DNA of 13,648 nucleotides, taken from positions 1 through 13,648 of the forward strand of contig CAZGGW010000025.1 in the NCBI GenBank assembly GCA_964525365.1. The letters run 5' to 3'. Shown piece after piece: positions 6,639-13,648 of the stretch. The position numbers and the translations under genes were made by a program. Source of the DNA: CAZGGW01 sp964525365 (GTDB lineage: Bacteria; Bacillota_I; Bacilli_A; RF39; UBA660). The notes below the pieces were generated by a model. The model saw nothing but the letters and a program-made list of their open reading frames with translations, did no database searches and was not told the origin of the DNA. Positions within the stretch are counted from its first letter, which is position 1; each line of letters begins with the position of its first letter.

Positions 6639-7898
6639 TTATTTAATTTTTCTTGCTTCTAAATAGTATCTTTTATCATAACTATGTCCCATAGAAAATG
6701 TTTTTCTAGGAAGAGCTCCATCTAAAATAACAGTTTTAAATAGTTCTTCTTTTTTCATAGTAGGAAGTAAAAAACTCATGTTCCCAATTTCTCTACCTAA
6801 ATTTCTTGTAACATCATCACCATGAACATAATCTATTTTTATGTTGTTTTCTTTTATATATTGATCCAAAAATATCTGTAAAGAACCTACGGCAATATTA
6901 GACTTCGGATTTTTAATCCATAAATATCCTTCTCTTTTAGGAGTTATATATTCTATTTTTTGGCCTTCACATTCTTCATAAGAAACATCATAATATTCAC
7001 CCAACTTACTTAATAATTCTTCTGAATCGACATTAAATAATACTCGATGAATTGCTTCAAATTCTAATGCTGGACTGTGTAAATTAACTATTTCCACAAG
7101 TGCATATCTAGCTGGATTATTTAAATATTGTTCTTCAGTCATTGTTTGTTTTAAATTTTCATAACACGCTTTTGCAGTTGCAAGAGAGTGATTGCCATCT
7201 CCCATTGCAAATAATAAGATTTCTTTATTACTGATACCATATTTGTTGTTAAAGTATTCTTTATTACATAAAGATTCTAAACCTAATTTTATCTCTCTTA
7301 TAATATCAGCATTTAATAAATAACCTTTAGCGTGTCCACCATTTTGCATCAAATCAAAGTCATAAGTAACATCATCATTTGTCACTTTGCTTTTTAATGA
7401 TTCAATAATATTTTTTCTTTCATCATCAATTAAAATCATTATATGTGGAAGTTCAAGAGATGCATTTTCTCTTATTTTTACTCTAGGAGGAATTCTTTCA
7501 ACAACCGTTTTTTCAGTTGCCCTTATTAAAGATTCAGAACCAATTTGATAGTTATAATCTTCTAAATCGACTACGCCTATTAATCCTTCTCTTATTTTTC
7601 CGTTTTTCTGAGTTCTTTCCAAATATATCATGGAATCTTTATATTCGTTGAACAAATTTTGTTGAATATAATTTTCCATCGTAGAATTAATATTAAAAAT
7701 TCGCTTTTCTACATCACTTTCTAAAAATATTTCTGGCAAAGTAATATTTAATGTAGATGGAGAATCACCCACTATTTTTTCTACTTCTTCCCAATATTCT
7801 GGTTCAGATGTATATTGGTCGCACGCAACTACACTCCACTTATTCATATCAACATTCTTTGGTATTAAAATATTTGCTTCTTTAAAAGGTATTTTCAT
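6639..7898 (-). CDS. DUF1015 family protein
   Basis: A 419-residue soluble protein with the hallmarks of the DUF1015 family. These are an N-terminal WSVVACDQYTSEPEYWE (21-37), the central conserved segment RATEKTVVERIPPRVKIRE (126-144), and the signature MGDGNHSLATAK (232-243). The C-terminus has FLLPTMKKEELF and a short tail. The family is widespread in anaerobic Firmicutes. I recall a proposed distant link to ParB-like/SerK serine kinases, but the biochemical role is not established, so no function is assigned. The length is normal. The start is supported by AAGGAG nine bases upstream and by a promoter at 7951-7923. The stop codon touches the stop codon of the convergent RlmD-type gene with no base between, so neither gene can have a terminator outside the other's coding sequence. 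Confidence 0.88.
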   Translation of the reverse strand: MKIPFKEANILIPKNVDMNKWSVVACDQYTSEPEYWEEVEKIVGDSPSTLNITLPEIFLESDVEKRIFNINSTMENYIQQNLFNEYKDSMIYLERTQKNGKIREGLIGVVDLEDYNYQIGSESLIRATEKTVVERIPPRVKIRENASLELPHIMILIDDERKNIIESLKSKVTNDDVTYDFDLMQNGGHAKGYLLNADIIREIKLGLESLCNKEYFNNKYGISNKEILLFAMGDGNHSLATAKACYENLKQTMTEEQYLNNPARYALVEIVNLHSPALEFEAIHRVLFNVDSEELLSKLGEYYDVSYEECEGQKIEYITPKREGYLWIKNPKSNIAVGSLQIFLDQYIKENNIKIDYVHGDDVTRNLGREIGNMSFLLPTMKKEELFKTVILDGALPRKTFSMGHSYDKRYYLEARKIK

Positions 7899-7922
7899 AT
7901 TCTATTTTCTCCTTACAAAAAT

Positions 7923-7951
7923 ATTATATCATCTTTATTTAGAATAGTTAA
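7923..7951 (-). promoter_or_regulatory. Sigma-A promoter of the DUF1015 gene
   Basis: On the minus strand TTAACT (7951-7946) and TATAAT (7928-7923) are 17 bases apart, with TGA directly before the -10 hexamer (extended -10). The predicted start near 7916 gives a leader of about 18 bases carrying the AAGGAG ribosome site. Confidence 0.7.
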
Positions 7952-7990
7952 TTAAAAACACTATAAATGTTATAAAAGCTACTACAAATC

Positions 7991-8029
7991 AATAAAAAAA
8001 TTATATATTACGATTTTAATATATAATTT
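7991..8029 (-). terminator. Intrinsic terminator with an A/T-only 13-bp stem
   Basis: Arms 8017-8029 and 7998-8010 are perfect reverse complements over 13 bp with a six-base loop (8011-8016). The stem contains no G or C. On the minus strand it is followed by seven T then ATT, as expected for a Rho-independent terminator after the zinc-ribbon membrane protein gene, whose stop lies 18 bases upstream. Confidence 0.7.
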
Positions 8030-8047
8030 ATAAAAAACTTTTTTACT

Positions 8048-8764
8048 TTATACTTCTTTAAAACTTTTAATTAATTGATTTAACATACTCTTATGTACTC
8101 CGGATTGAGTTTGATATTCTTTCAATGTGAAAACCCAAACAACATTACCCGTAGAATAAACATAAGTTGTATGTTCAACTACTTCACCGTTCATAACGTA
8201 AACAAACGGAATATACTCTATCATCTTATTTCCAATAGTTTCAAAATTTCTAGTACCTGATGTTATTCCTCTAATAAAATATTCTGATTGAATATTCGGA
8301 ATAAAATCACTTAAGAAAGCATCAGAAGTCTTATATTGACTATATTTTGTTATAGAAACATAAGGAATTTCTCCCTTTTTAATATAGAAATATGTTGTTT
8401 CTCCAGATTCTATTACCTCAGCTTTAGTTTTAAATTTAACTGAAAAGTAATCATTTGCGTAATTATAAGTTGTAAAAGGATTTTTACCCCCAGTAATTTT
8501 AAATGCTACATATCCCACACCAATTCCAACAGCAACTGTCAACAAGAAAATAATAATAATTTTCAATAATTTCTTTTTCTTTATTGGCTTTTTTCCCTGT
8601 TCTATTGTAGTATTTTGTGCCGCCGGTTCTTCATTTAAAAATTCTTTTATATCGTTTTTTTCACCAATCGGCGAATCAGAATGCAATTCTGTACTACATA
8701 AAGTACACTGCGTATAATTATCAGGTAATTCTTTACCACAATTTTTACATTTTATTACTCCCAT
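8048..8764 (-). CDS. Zinc-ribbon, single-pass membrane protein of unknown function
   Basis: A 238-residue protein. Residues 1-25 form a zinc ribbon CKNC...CTLC (C6, C9, C20, C23). A polar linker (26-65) ends in a lysine-rich patch KKPIKKKK. One membrane helix (about 66-88, LLKIIIIFLLTVAVGIGVGYVA) follows, then about 145 residues without further cysteines. The basic patch before the helix predicts the ribbon in the cytoplasm and the C-terminal domain outside. I do not recognise the outer domain. It contains YNYANDYFSVKF and a C-terminal WVFTLKEYQTQ, suggestive of a small alpha/beta fold. AGGAG lies seven bases before the start. It is 59 bases downstream of the DUF6320-like gene, with only a weak promoter match between them (TATAAT at 8794-8789 without a good -35), so it may be co-transcribed with the acyltransferase operon. 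Confidence 0.85.
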   Translation of the reverse strand: MGVIKCKNCGKELPDNYTQCTLCSTELHSDSPIGEKNDIKEFLNEEPAAQNTTIEQGKKPIKKKKLLKIIIIFLLTVAVGIGVGYVAFKITGGKNPFTTYNYANDYFSVKFKTKAEVIESGETTYFYIKKGEIPYVSITKYSQYKTSDAFLSDFIPNIQSEYFIRGITSGTRNFETIGNKMIEYIPFVYVMNGEVVEHTTYVYSTGNVVWVFTLKEYQTQSGVHKSMLNQLIKSFKEV

Positions 8765-8823
8765 ATTTATTCTCCTATCTATTTATTATTATACAAAAAA
8801 ATCAATAAAAATACACTATTTTT

Positions 8824-9396
8824 TTATTTAATACTAAAGTATTTTTGTAATTCTTTTATAATTAGTTTTCTATAAAATATTAATAAAATAAGTAAAGCAA
8901 ATAATCCAAGAGATCCAAGAACAATTATTGCCCAATTAATCTTTACAACTTTTGTAATTGCTAAAACACAAAATATAATCGAAAAAATAGATGTCCAAAA
9001 CATTGGAATAAATTTTTTTCTTTGATATTTTATTTCTGATAAAAACATTAATAACTGTACTATTATTGTACTAAAAGCAATTATATTAATTACAAAATAT
9101 GACCATGAACTTTGCTCTATCATGTCAATCAAATACAAATATGCGCACACCAAAAATATAACTTCTGTAAATCTTTTTACAAGAGTATTATCTATAAGAG
9201 GCTTATTCAAAAACATAAAATAAATTATTGTTTCTGCACCAATCACATAAAACATCCACATTTTTCCACCCACAATAGTATTTACAATAGAGCATATTAT
9301 TATTGAAATTAAAAAACATACTAATATTATTTTTCTCAATTTTAAATATTTTTTAACACCAGTCCTAATTTTAGGATAATCATTTACTATTTTCAT
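8824..9396 (-). CDS. Six-helix membrane protein, DUF6320-like
   Basis: A 190-residue membrane protein starting MKIVNDYPKIRTG. Six hydrophobic segments can be placed at about 23-43, 46-64, 77-93, 99-119, 129-149 and 153-175, with a basic C-terminal tail. It resembles the membrane part of DUF6320 proteins, which from memory often sit next to alcohol acetyltransferase-like genes and often carry an N-terminal zinc ribbon. That ribbon is absent here. The ATG at 9396 is chosen because GGGAG lies eight bases upstream; a GTG at 9405 would add three residues. The gene overlaps the acyltransferase gene by 17 bases, so the two are translated from one mRNA. Function is unknown; a role in partnership with the acyltransferase at the membrane is inference. 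Confidence 0.75.
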   Translation of the reverse strand: MKIVNDYPKIRTGVKKYLKLRKIILVCFLISIIICSIVNTIVGGKMWMFYVIGAETIIYFMFLNKPLIDNTLVKRFTEVIFLVCAYLYLIDMIEQSSWSYFVINIIAFSTIIVQLLMFLSEIKYQRKKFIPMFWTSIFSIIFCVLAITKVVKINWAIIVLGSLGLFALLILLIFYRKLIIKELQKYFSIK

Positions 9397-10861
9397 ATTC
9401 TTCACTCCCGTGGACTTTTATATTTATCCCTTGTTCTCTTATTAAATTATATAGATTATTTTCTAATGATTTATTCATTGTAAATTTACTTATAGATAGT
9501 GTTAATATTCCATTACAAGAAACCATTGAAAATAACATTCTATTCGTAATAGCAGTTCCGAGTACAAGATCCATTTTTTCAACATATTCTTTCATATCCT
9601 CTGTAATTTTAACATTACCCAAATTTGATAAAACCGTTGTTAAAACTTTGTCTCCTAAATATCCATACACCTTTTTAGCTACAGGCTTTTTTATGATTAA
9701 TGGAATATATTTTAAAGAAGAAACTAGTTTGCTGGTATAAGTCATTGTTTCCTCTAAAACTTTTATATTGTTTTTTTCTTTCATCTGTTTTTTTATTTCT
9801 TTTAAAACTGTATTAAAATTGGTTATATTACTTTTTTTAATACTTACTACAATATACAAAGAAAAGTTTCTTAACGTACTACTATTATAATAGTTTCTCA
9901 TGTTAACTGGTACTTGAATTTTTATATATCCATCCTCAGAAATCGAATAAGAAATAACCAAAAACAAATATGCTAAAATAAGTTCAGTCATACTACAATT
10001 ATATCTTTCAGTAACTAATTTAATATCACTTACCGGCATATCAAAATGTATTATTTGGCAAGGTTTTATGTTAGAAAGTTTACCATCAATTTGTAAGGCT
10101 TTTGTGTCTACTAAGCTTCTTGATTTCCGACTTCTTTTTCTATTAACAAATTCATCTTCTACTTCATTTTTTTTAGGGCTTTCTTTTACATCTAATACTA
10201 TGTCATTAAATGATACTTTCTTACCAAGCAAGCACAAATATTCATTGATTAAAGTGCTTAGAAACACAAGGCCACCATAACCATCAGTGAGTATATGAAA
10301 ATATTCTATACTAATTCTATTTTTATAGTATACTGCTTTGAAAGATTGTTTCCCAATATTTGAAACGTTTATAAATGAAACCGGTAACATTTTATCTTCA
10401 TATATATGAAATCTTTTTTTAATTTCATCTATATAATTCCAAAAAAATCCTTTTCTAATAGAAGTTCTAAAAGTCGGAAAACGTTTCATTGTAAAAGTAA
10501 GAGCGATTTGTAATATTTCAGGTACTACTTCTTCTTTTAAATAATATGAGACTCTAAAAACACTCATCCAATCTTCACTCATTGATAAAGGATATATCTT
10601 AGCAGCATTATCAAGAGGATACCAGTTCTGAGGGTTTTTATTGTAGCAATCTCCCAAATTATCAACCGTTAATAAATTGATTATTTCATTTATGGATGTA
10701 TTTTTAGAGTGATAATAATTGATAGCGTTTTCAAAATCCCTATTAAATAACAATGTTTCTTTCCTAGATAAATTAATGTGACTATTTAAAGACTCAAAAT
10801 AGTCTTTTAAAATCATTTTATCTTTTTTATTAAATTTTTTATAAAATTCATTTTTTCTCAT
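9380..10861 (-). CDS. Alcohol acetyltransferase-like acyltransferase (condensation/BAHD-like superfamily)
   Basis: A 493-residue protein of the chloramphenicol acetyltransferase-like superfamily that includes alcohol acetyltransferases, condensation domains and PapA-type enzymes. It carries the active-site signature HILTDGYGG (H189, D193, G194) in the usual HxxxDG form. An N-terminal segment reads YPLDNAAKIYPLSMSEDWMS (81-100). QIALTFTMKRFPTFRTSIRKGFFW (118-141) is typical of the Firmicute alcohol acetyltransferase-like group. A second lobe has IQVPVNMRNYYNSSTLRNFSLYI, the region that shapes the acceptor tunnel in this superfamily. The acceptor (alcohol, glycan or lipid) is unknown. It is transcribed with the six-helix membrane protein, whose gene it overlaps. 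A ribosome site before the ATG at 10861 is weak; a downstream ATG at 10816 has no better one, so the longer form is kept. Confidence 0.82.
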   Translation of the reverse strand: MRKNEFYKKFNKKDKMILKDYFESLNSHINLSRKETLLFNRDFENAINYYHSKNTSINEIINLLTVDNLGDCYNKNPQNWYPLDNAAKIYPLSMSEDWMSVFRVSYYLKEEVVPEILQIALTFTMKRFPTFRTSIRKGFFWNYIDEIKKRFHIYEDKMLPVSFINVSNIGKQSFKAVYYKNRISIEYFHILTDGYGGLVFLSTLINEYLCLLGKKVSFNDIVLDVKESPKKNEVEDEFVNRKRSRKSRSLVDTKALQIDGKLSNIKPCQIIHFDMPVSDIKLVTERYNCSMTELILAYLFLVISYSISEDGYIKIQVPVNMRNYYNSSTLRNFSLYIVVSIKKSNITNFNTVLKEIKKQMKEKNNIKVLEETMTYTSKLVSSLKYIPLIIKKPVAKKVYGYLGDKVLTTVLSNLGNVKITEDMKEYVEKMDLVLGTAITNRMLFSMVSCNGILTLSISKFTMNKSLENNLYNLIREQGINIKVHGSEEYENSK

Positions 10862-10879
10862 AATTAAATACCATTATTT

Positions 10880-10888
10880 ATTATACCA
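10880..10888 (-). promoter_or_regulatory. Extended -10 promoter of the acyltransferase operon
   Basis: On the minus strand TGG directly precedes TATAAT (10885-10880), forming an extended -10 element. At 17-base spacing the -35 position (10908-10903) reads ACTATT, a poor match that lies inside the upstream hairpin. A start near 10873 would give a leader of only about 12 bases before the ATG. Confidence 0.45.
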
Positions 10889-10891
10889 TTT

Positions 10892-10928
10892 TTATAAATA
10901 AAAATAGTAATTATTTTATTACTATTTT
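10892..10928 (-). terminator. Candidate terminator after the phosphoketolase gene
   Basis: AAAATAGTAA (10901-10910) and TTACTATTTT (10919-10928) form a perfect 10-bp stem with an eight-base loop. On the minus strand the stem runs into TTTTTATTT. It begins 33 bases beyond the phosphoketolase stop. The stem is weak (one G or C per arm), so efficiency is uncertain. Confidence 0.45.
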
Positions 10929-10960
10929 GTAAGATGTTTTTATATTCATGATTTTTTTAT

Positions 10961-13273
10961 TTACCATTTCCATTCTAATACTTCAGGAATATCTTTTCCA
11001 TATACTCCAATGTAATTATTATGTTTTTTTAACATATTTTCACAATATTGTTCCAGTTCAGCACTTGGATTCTTTATATATTTTAGTACATCTAATATTA
11101 TATTGTATCTATCTATTTTATTTTGTACCCTCATATCAAATGATGTAGTAATTGTTCCCTCTTCATTATAACCATGAACGTGAATATTTCTATTTGTTCT
11201 ATTATATACTAATTGATGGATTAATGATGGATAACCATGAAAATTAAATATTATTGGTGATTTTTTAGTAAAAATATTGTCGTATTCTTTATCACTTAGT
11301 CCATGGGGATGTTTATTGTGTGATTCCAATTTCATTAAATCTATTACATTTACCACTCTTAAATTTATTTTCGGCATATATTTTTTAATTATTGAAGATG
11401 CTGCCAGTATTTCAACAGTTGGAGTGTCTCCAGCACATGCAAGTACAACATCAGGATTTTTATAATCATTTATACTTGCCCATTTCCAAACGCCTACACC
11501 TTTTGTACAATGTGAAATTGTATCTTTCATATTAAGCCATTGAAACGAAGGATGTTTCGAAGCAATGATTACATTAATATAATTTTTTGTTTTCAAAATA
11601 TGATCTGTACAACATATTAAAGAATTAGCATCATAAGGTAAATATATTCTAATAATATCTGATTTTTTAGTAACAATATGATTTAAAAAGCCAGGATCTT
11701 GGTGAGTAAAACCGTTGTGATCTTGTTGCCATACGTGTGAAGTCAATATATAGTTCAAAGATGATATATCCTTTCTCCACGGCAATTCTTTACATACTTT
11801 TATCCATTTAGCATGCTGACTGGTCATTGAATCAACAATTCTAATAAATGCCTCATACGAATGCATTATTCCATGTCTTCCACTAAGCAAATATCCTTCT
11901 AACATTCCTTCACACAAATGTTCAGATAACACACCATCTAATATTCTACCATCAGAATTTAACATTAAATCATTTGATTTTATTTTAGCATTCCACATTT
12001 TATTCTCGGCATCAAATATATAATTAAGTCTATTAGATATTGCTTCATCTGGTCCAAAAATTCTAAAATTCTTATTTTTTTTATTAAGTAAAAAAACATC
12101 TTTTAAATATGCCCCAAGTTCTAACATATCTTGTACTTTTAATTCTCCGTGATTTTTTAAATTTATTCCATATTTAACAAAATCCGGCAATTTCAAATCT
12201 TTAAGTAATAATCCACCATTAGAAACTTTATTAAGTCCCATTAATCTATATTTAGGTGGTCTTAACTCTTTTAATTCTTTTTTTAAACTGCCACTTTCAT
12301 CAAAAATATTTTCAGGATGATAACTTTGTAACCAACTTTCTAATTTTTTTAGTTCTTCCTCATTAGTTACACTAAACGGGATTTGGTGTGATTTATATGT
12401 ACCAACAATTTCCTTCGGACCACTCATTCCTTTTAATGATTCAAAAATAATCATAGGATAAATAGGCCTAAATACTTTTTTTCTAGCCATATATTTGATT
12501 TTTTTTATATCCACAACGCATTTATCTAACACATTAGCCATATTAATATGGAGTTCTTCCTCGTTTATACCATTCACATAGTAAGGATGATATCCCAACC
12601 CCCAAAAATAATCTAAAAGTTCATCTTTTGTGATTCTCGACATAATACTAGGATTGTTAATTTTAAATCCATTTAAGTGAAGAATTGGTAATACTATACC
12701 ATCATTCTTAGGGTTAATAAATTTATTTAATTGCCAAGAAGCTGCGAGTGGTCCAGTTTCCGCTTCCCCATCGCCAATGACACAAGCTGCAATTAAACTT
12801 GGATTGTCAAGAATTGTTCCGTATGCATGAGATAAACTATACCCAAGTTCTCCGCCTTCATTTATGCTTCCAGGAGTTTCTGGTGATACATGACTTGATA
12901 TTCCTTTTGGAAAACTAAACTGTTTCATTAGTTTTTTTAATCCGTTTTCATCTTCTGTAATATCAGGATATATTGTAGAGTAACTTCCCTCGAGATATGT
13001 ATTAGAAGTGATAGCATTTCCGCCATGTCCTGGTCCTGATATATATATCATATTTAAATCATTCTTTTTTATTATTCTATTAAGGTGGGTATAAATAAAG
13101 TTTTGTCCTGGAACAGTACCCCAATGCCCAACTATTTTAGGTTTAATATCACTAAGTTTTAATTCGCATTTAAGTAATGGATTATCCATTAAATAAAGTT
13201 GCCCAACAGACAAATAGTTGGCAGCATTATAATAATCATTTAACAAACCAATCTCTTTTTTATTAATTTTCAT
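10961..13273 (-). CDS. xfp: Phosphoketolase (xylulose-5-phosphate/fructose-6-phosphate)
   Basis: A complete 770-residue thiamine-diphosphate enzyme that splits xylulose 5-phosphate (and often fructose 6-phosphate) with phosphate into acetyl phosphate plus glyceraldehyde 3-phosphate (or erythrose 4-phosphate). It is the key step of the phosphoketolase pathway in the cytoplasm. Recognisable blocks in order are AANYLSVGQLYLMDNPLL (17-34), GHWGTVPGQNF with H50 (49-59), GPGHGG (80-85), YLEGSYSTIYPDIT (93-106), SSHVSPETPGS (126-136), and the ThDP/Mg site IGDGEAETGPLAASW (166-180). Further on are FGPDEAISNRL (406-416), LSEHLCEGMLEGYLLSGRHG with the ThDP-activating glutamate about 455, and SHVWQQDHNGFTHQDPGF (512-529). 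It is slightly shorter than the usual 790-820 residues. The start at 13273 follows GAGGG closely. It has its own promoter and appears monocistronic; no acetate kinase or pentose genes adjoin it. Whether it prefers X5P only or both substrates cannot be told. Confidence 0.97.
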   Translation of the reverse strand: MKINKKEIGLLNDYYNAANYLSVGQLYLMDNPLLKCELKLSDIKPKIVGHWGTVPGQNFIYTHLNRIIKKNDLNMIYISGPGHGGNAITSNTYLEGSYSTIYPDITEDENGLKKLMKQFSFPKGISSHVSPETPGSINEGGELGYSLSHAYGTILDNPSLIAACVIGDGEAETGPLAASWQLNKFINPKNDGIVLPILHLNGFKINNPSIMSRITKDELLDYFWGLGYHPYYVNGINEEELHINMANVLDKCVVDIKKIKYMARKKVFRPIYPMIIFESLKGMSGPKEIVGTYKSHQIPFSVTNEEELKKLESWLQSYHPENIFDESGSLKKELKELRPPKYRLMGLNKVSNGGLLLKDLKLPDFVKYGINLKNHGELKVQDMLELGAYLKDVFLLNKKNKNFRIFGPDEAISNRLNYIFDAENKMWNAKIKSNDLMLNSDGRILDGVLSEHLCEGMLEGYLLSGRHGIMHSYEAFIRIVDSMTSQHAKWIKVCKELPWRKDISSLNYILTSHVWQQDHNGFTHQDPGFLNHIVTKKSDIIRIYLPYDANSLICCTDHILKTKNYINVIIASKHPSFQWLNMKDTISHCTKGVGVWKWASINDYKNPDVVLACAGDTPTVEILAASSIIKKYMPKINLRVVNVIDLMKLESHNKHPHGLSDKEYDNIFTKKSPIIFNFHGYPSLIHQLVYNRTNRNIHVHGYNEEGTITTSFDMRVQNKIDRYNIILDVLKYIKNPSAELEQYCENMLKKHNNYIGVYGKDIPEVLEWKW

Positions 13274-13295
13274 AATCCCTCTTTACCTTAAACCC

Positions 13296-13324
13296 ATTAT
13301 ATCATTTTTATTTTTTATCGTAAA
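13296..13324 (-). promoter_or_regulatory. Sigma-A promoter of the phosphoketolase gene
   Basis: On the minus strand TTTACG (13324-13319, four of six matches) and TATAAT (13301-13296) are 17 bases apart, with TGA directly before the -10 hexamer (extended -10). The start is expected near 13289, giving a leader of about 16 bases with the GAGGG ribosome site. The -35 box adjoins the T-run of the preceding terminator. No catabolite-response element is evident. Confidence 0.65.
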
Positions 13325-13346
13325 TAAAAACCTGATTAATCAGGTT
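13321..13346 (-). terminator. Intrinsic terminator of the small zinc-ribbon gene
   Basis: AACCTGATTAATCAGGTT (13329-13346) is a perfect 18-base palindrome that forms a short stem with CCTG/CAGG at its core. On the minus strand it is followed by TTTATTT, making a T-run of five then ATTT. The first two bases of the stem on this strand belong to the TAA stop codon of the gene it ends. Confidence 0.7.
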
Positions 13347-13518
13347 ATTTATTGAATCTATTGTTTCTTGATTCATTCTTCTTCTTCATTCTGCATTCTT
13401 TACATCTTACTGGTTCATTTGTAAAACCTTTTTCTTCGTAAAATTCTTGTTCTCCGATTGTAAAAACGAATTCTTGTCCGCAATCTTTGCAAACGATAGT
13501 CTTATCCTTCTTTTCCAT
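13345..13518 (-). CDS. Small zinc-ribbon domain protein (zf-trcl type)
   Basis: A 57-residue basic protein made of a single zinc ribbon: VCKDCGQEFVF (C10, C13) and VRCKECRMKKK (C39, C42), with the conserved middle GEQEFYEEKGFTNEPVR (22-38). This matches the probable zinc-ribbon family (zf-trcl) frequent in Firmicutes and thought to bind nucleic acid or protein; no molecular role is established. The C-terminal tail is rich in K, N and R. The start at 13518 is well supported by GGAGG seven bases upstream. The gene is monocistronic: its own promoter lies at 13632-13604 and a terminator begins within its stop codon. Confidence 0.9.
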   Translation of the reverse strand: MEKKDKTIVCKDCGQEFVFTIGEQEFYEEKGFTNEPVRCKECRMKKKNESRNNRFNK

Positions 13519-13603
13519 GTTATACCTCCATTCTTAATTTTGTTTACATAATTATTAATAATTTTCAAAAATGGAAATATTAAACATCACTAAACTAAAG
13601 TAA

Positions 13604-13632
13604 ATTGTACCATACTTTATAAACTTTTACAA
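13604..13632 (-). promoter_or_regulatory. Sigma-A promoter of the small zinc-ribbon gene
   Basis: On the minus strand TTGTAA (13632-13627) and TACAAT (13609-13604) are 17 bases apart, with TGG directly before the -10 hexamer (extended -10). The start near 13597 gives a leader of about 79 bases, long and A/U-rich compared with the other leaders in this window. No riboswitch fold is recognisable in it. Confidence 0.65.
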
Positions 13633-13648
13633 CAATTTTTCTTCTTTT

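Noticed and set aside
10948..11148. Plus-strand frame rich in F, L and Y near the phosphoketolase 3' end, and others within that gene
   Set aside because: It is antisense to conserved phosphoketolase sequence and has no ribosome site.
13519..13603. Riboswitch or structured leader before the small zinc-ribbon gene
   Set aside because: The leader is almost entirely A/T with no conserved riboswitch core or strong helices visible.
1..13648. Alternative genetic code with TGA as tryptophan
   Set aside because: TGA ends the pseudouridine synthase and acyltransferase genes, and tryptophan codons in the conserved motifs checked are TGG.
1..13648. CRISPR arrays, insertion sequences, phage genes, toxin-antitoxin pairs
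   Set aside because: No regularly spaced repeats, transposase, integrase or small overlapping gene pairs of that kind were found on either strand.

Overview
The window is a strongly A+T-rich stretch (by eye about three quarters A+T) of a bacterial chromosome. Several things point to a low-GC Bacillota (Firmicutes), probably a Clostridia- or Bacilli-like anaerobe: strong purine Shine-Dalgarno sites (GGAGG/AGGAG), sigma-A promoters with extended -10 boxes, A/T-stemmed intrinsic terminators, a zf-trcl type zinc-ribbon protein and Firmicutes-type household families. TGA is used as a stop codon (the pseudouridine synthase and acyltransferase genes end in it), so the code is the standard bacterial one. 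The species cannot be fixed from the sequence. I find no phage, transposon, CRISPR or plasmid functions. No gene-free stretch exceeds about 150 bases.

Region 1 (1-3016, minus strand): a 3'-truncated tRNA-Val with a near-consensus promoter, a slipin (SPFH membrane protein) with its own promoter, and an OmpR-type response regulator followed by a HAMP sensor histidine kinase. An 11-base-period direct repeat lies in front of the regulator gene and is a good candidate autoregulatory site.

Region 2 (3078-6638): a translationally coupled minus-strand operon of a class I SAM-dependent methyltransferase (RlmI/RlmK-like), a RluA-family pseudouridine synthase and a polytopic heavy-metal exporter-like permease. 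Divergent from it is a compact RlmD/RlmCD-type uracil-C5 RNA methyltransferase. Three probable RNA-modification enzymes therefore sit side by side.

Region 3 (6639-10861, minus strand): a DUF1015 protein that meets the RlmD gene tail to tail with no spacer; a zinc-ribbon protein with one membrane anchor; a six-helix membrane protein resembling DUF6320; and an acyltransferase of the alcohol acetyltransferase/condensation-like superfamily with an HxxxDG motif. The last two overlap and form an operon. The zinc-ribbon gene follows 59 bases downstream and may belong to it. Its terminator has a 13-bp stem made only of A and T.

Region 4 (10961-13648, minus strand): a complete phosphoketolase transcribed alone from its own promoter, and a 57-residue zinc-ribbon protein with a well-formed promoter. 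The stop codon and terminator of the small gene and the phosphoketolase promoter are packed into about 75 bases.

Most genes are household functions. The points most worth a second look are the shortened RlmD-like enzyme, the regulator-gene direct repeat, and the acyltransferase/membrane/zinc-ribbon cluster, in which the zinc ribbon may be on a separate polypeptide.
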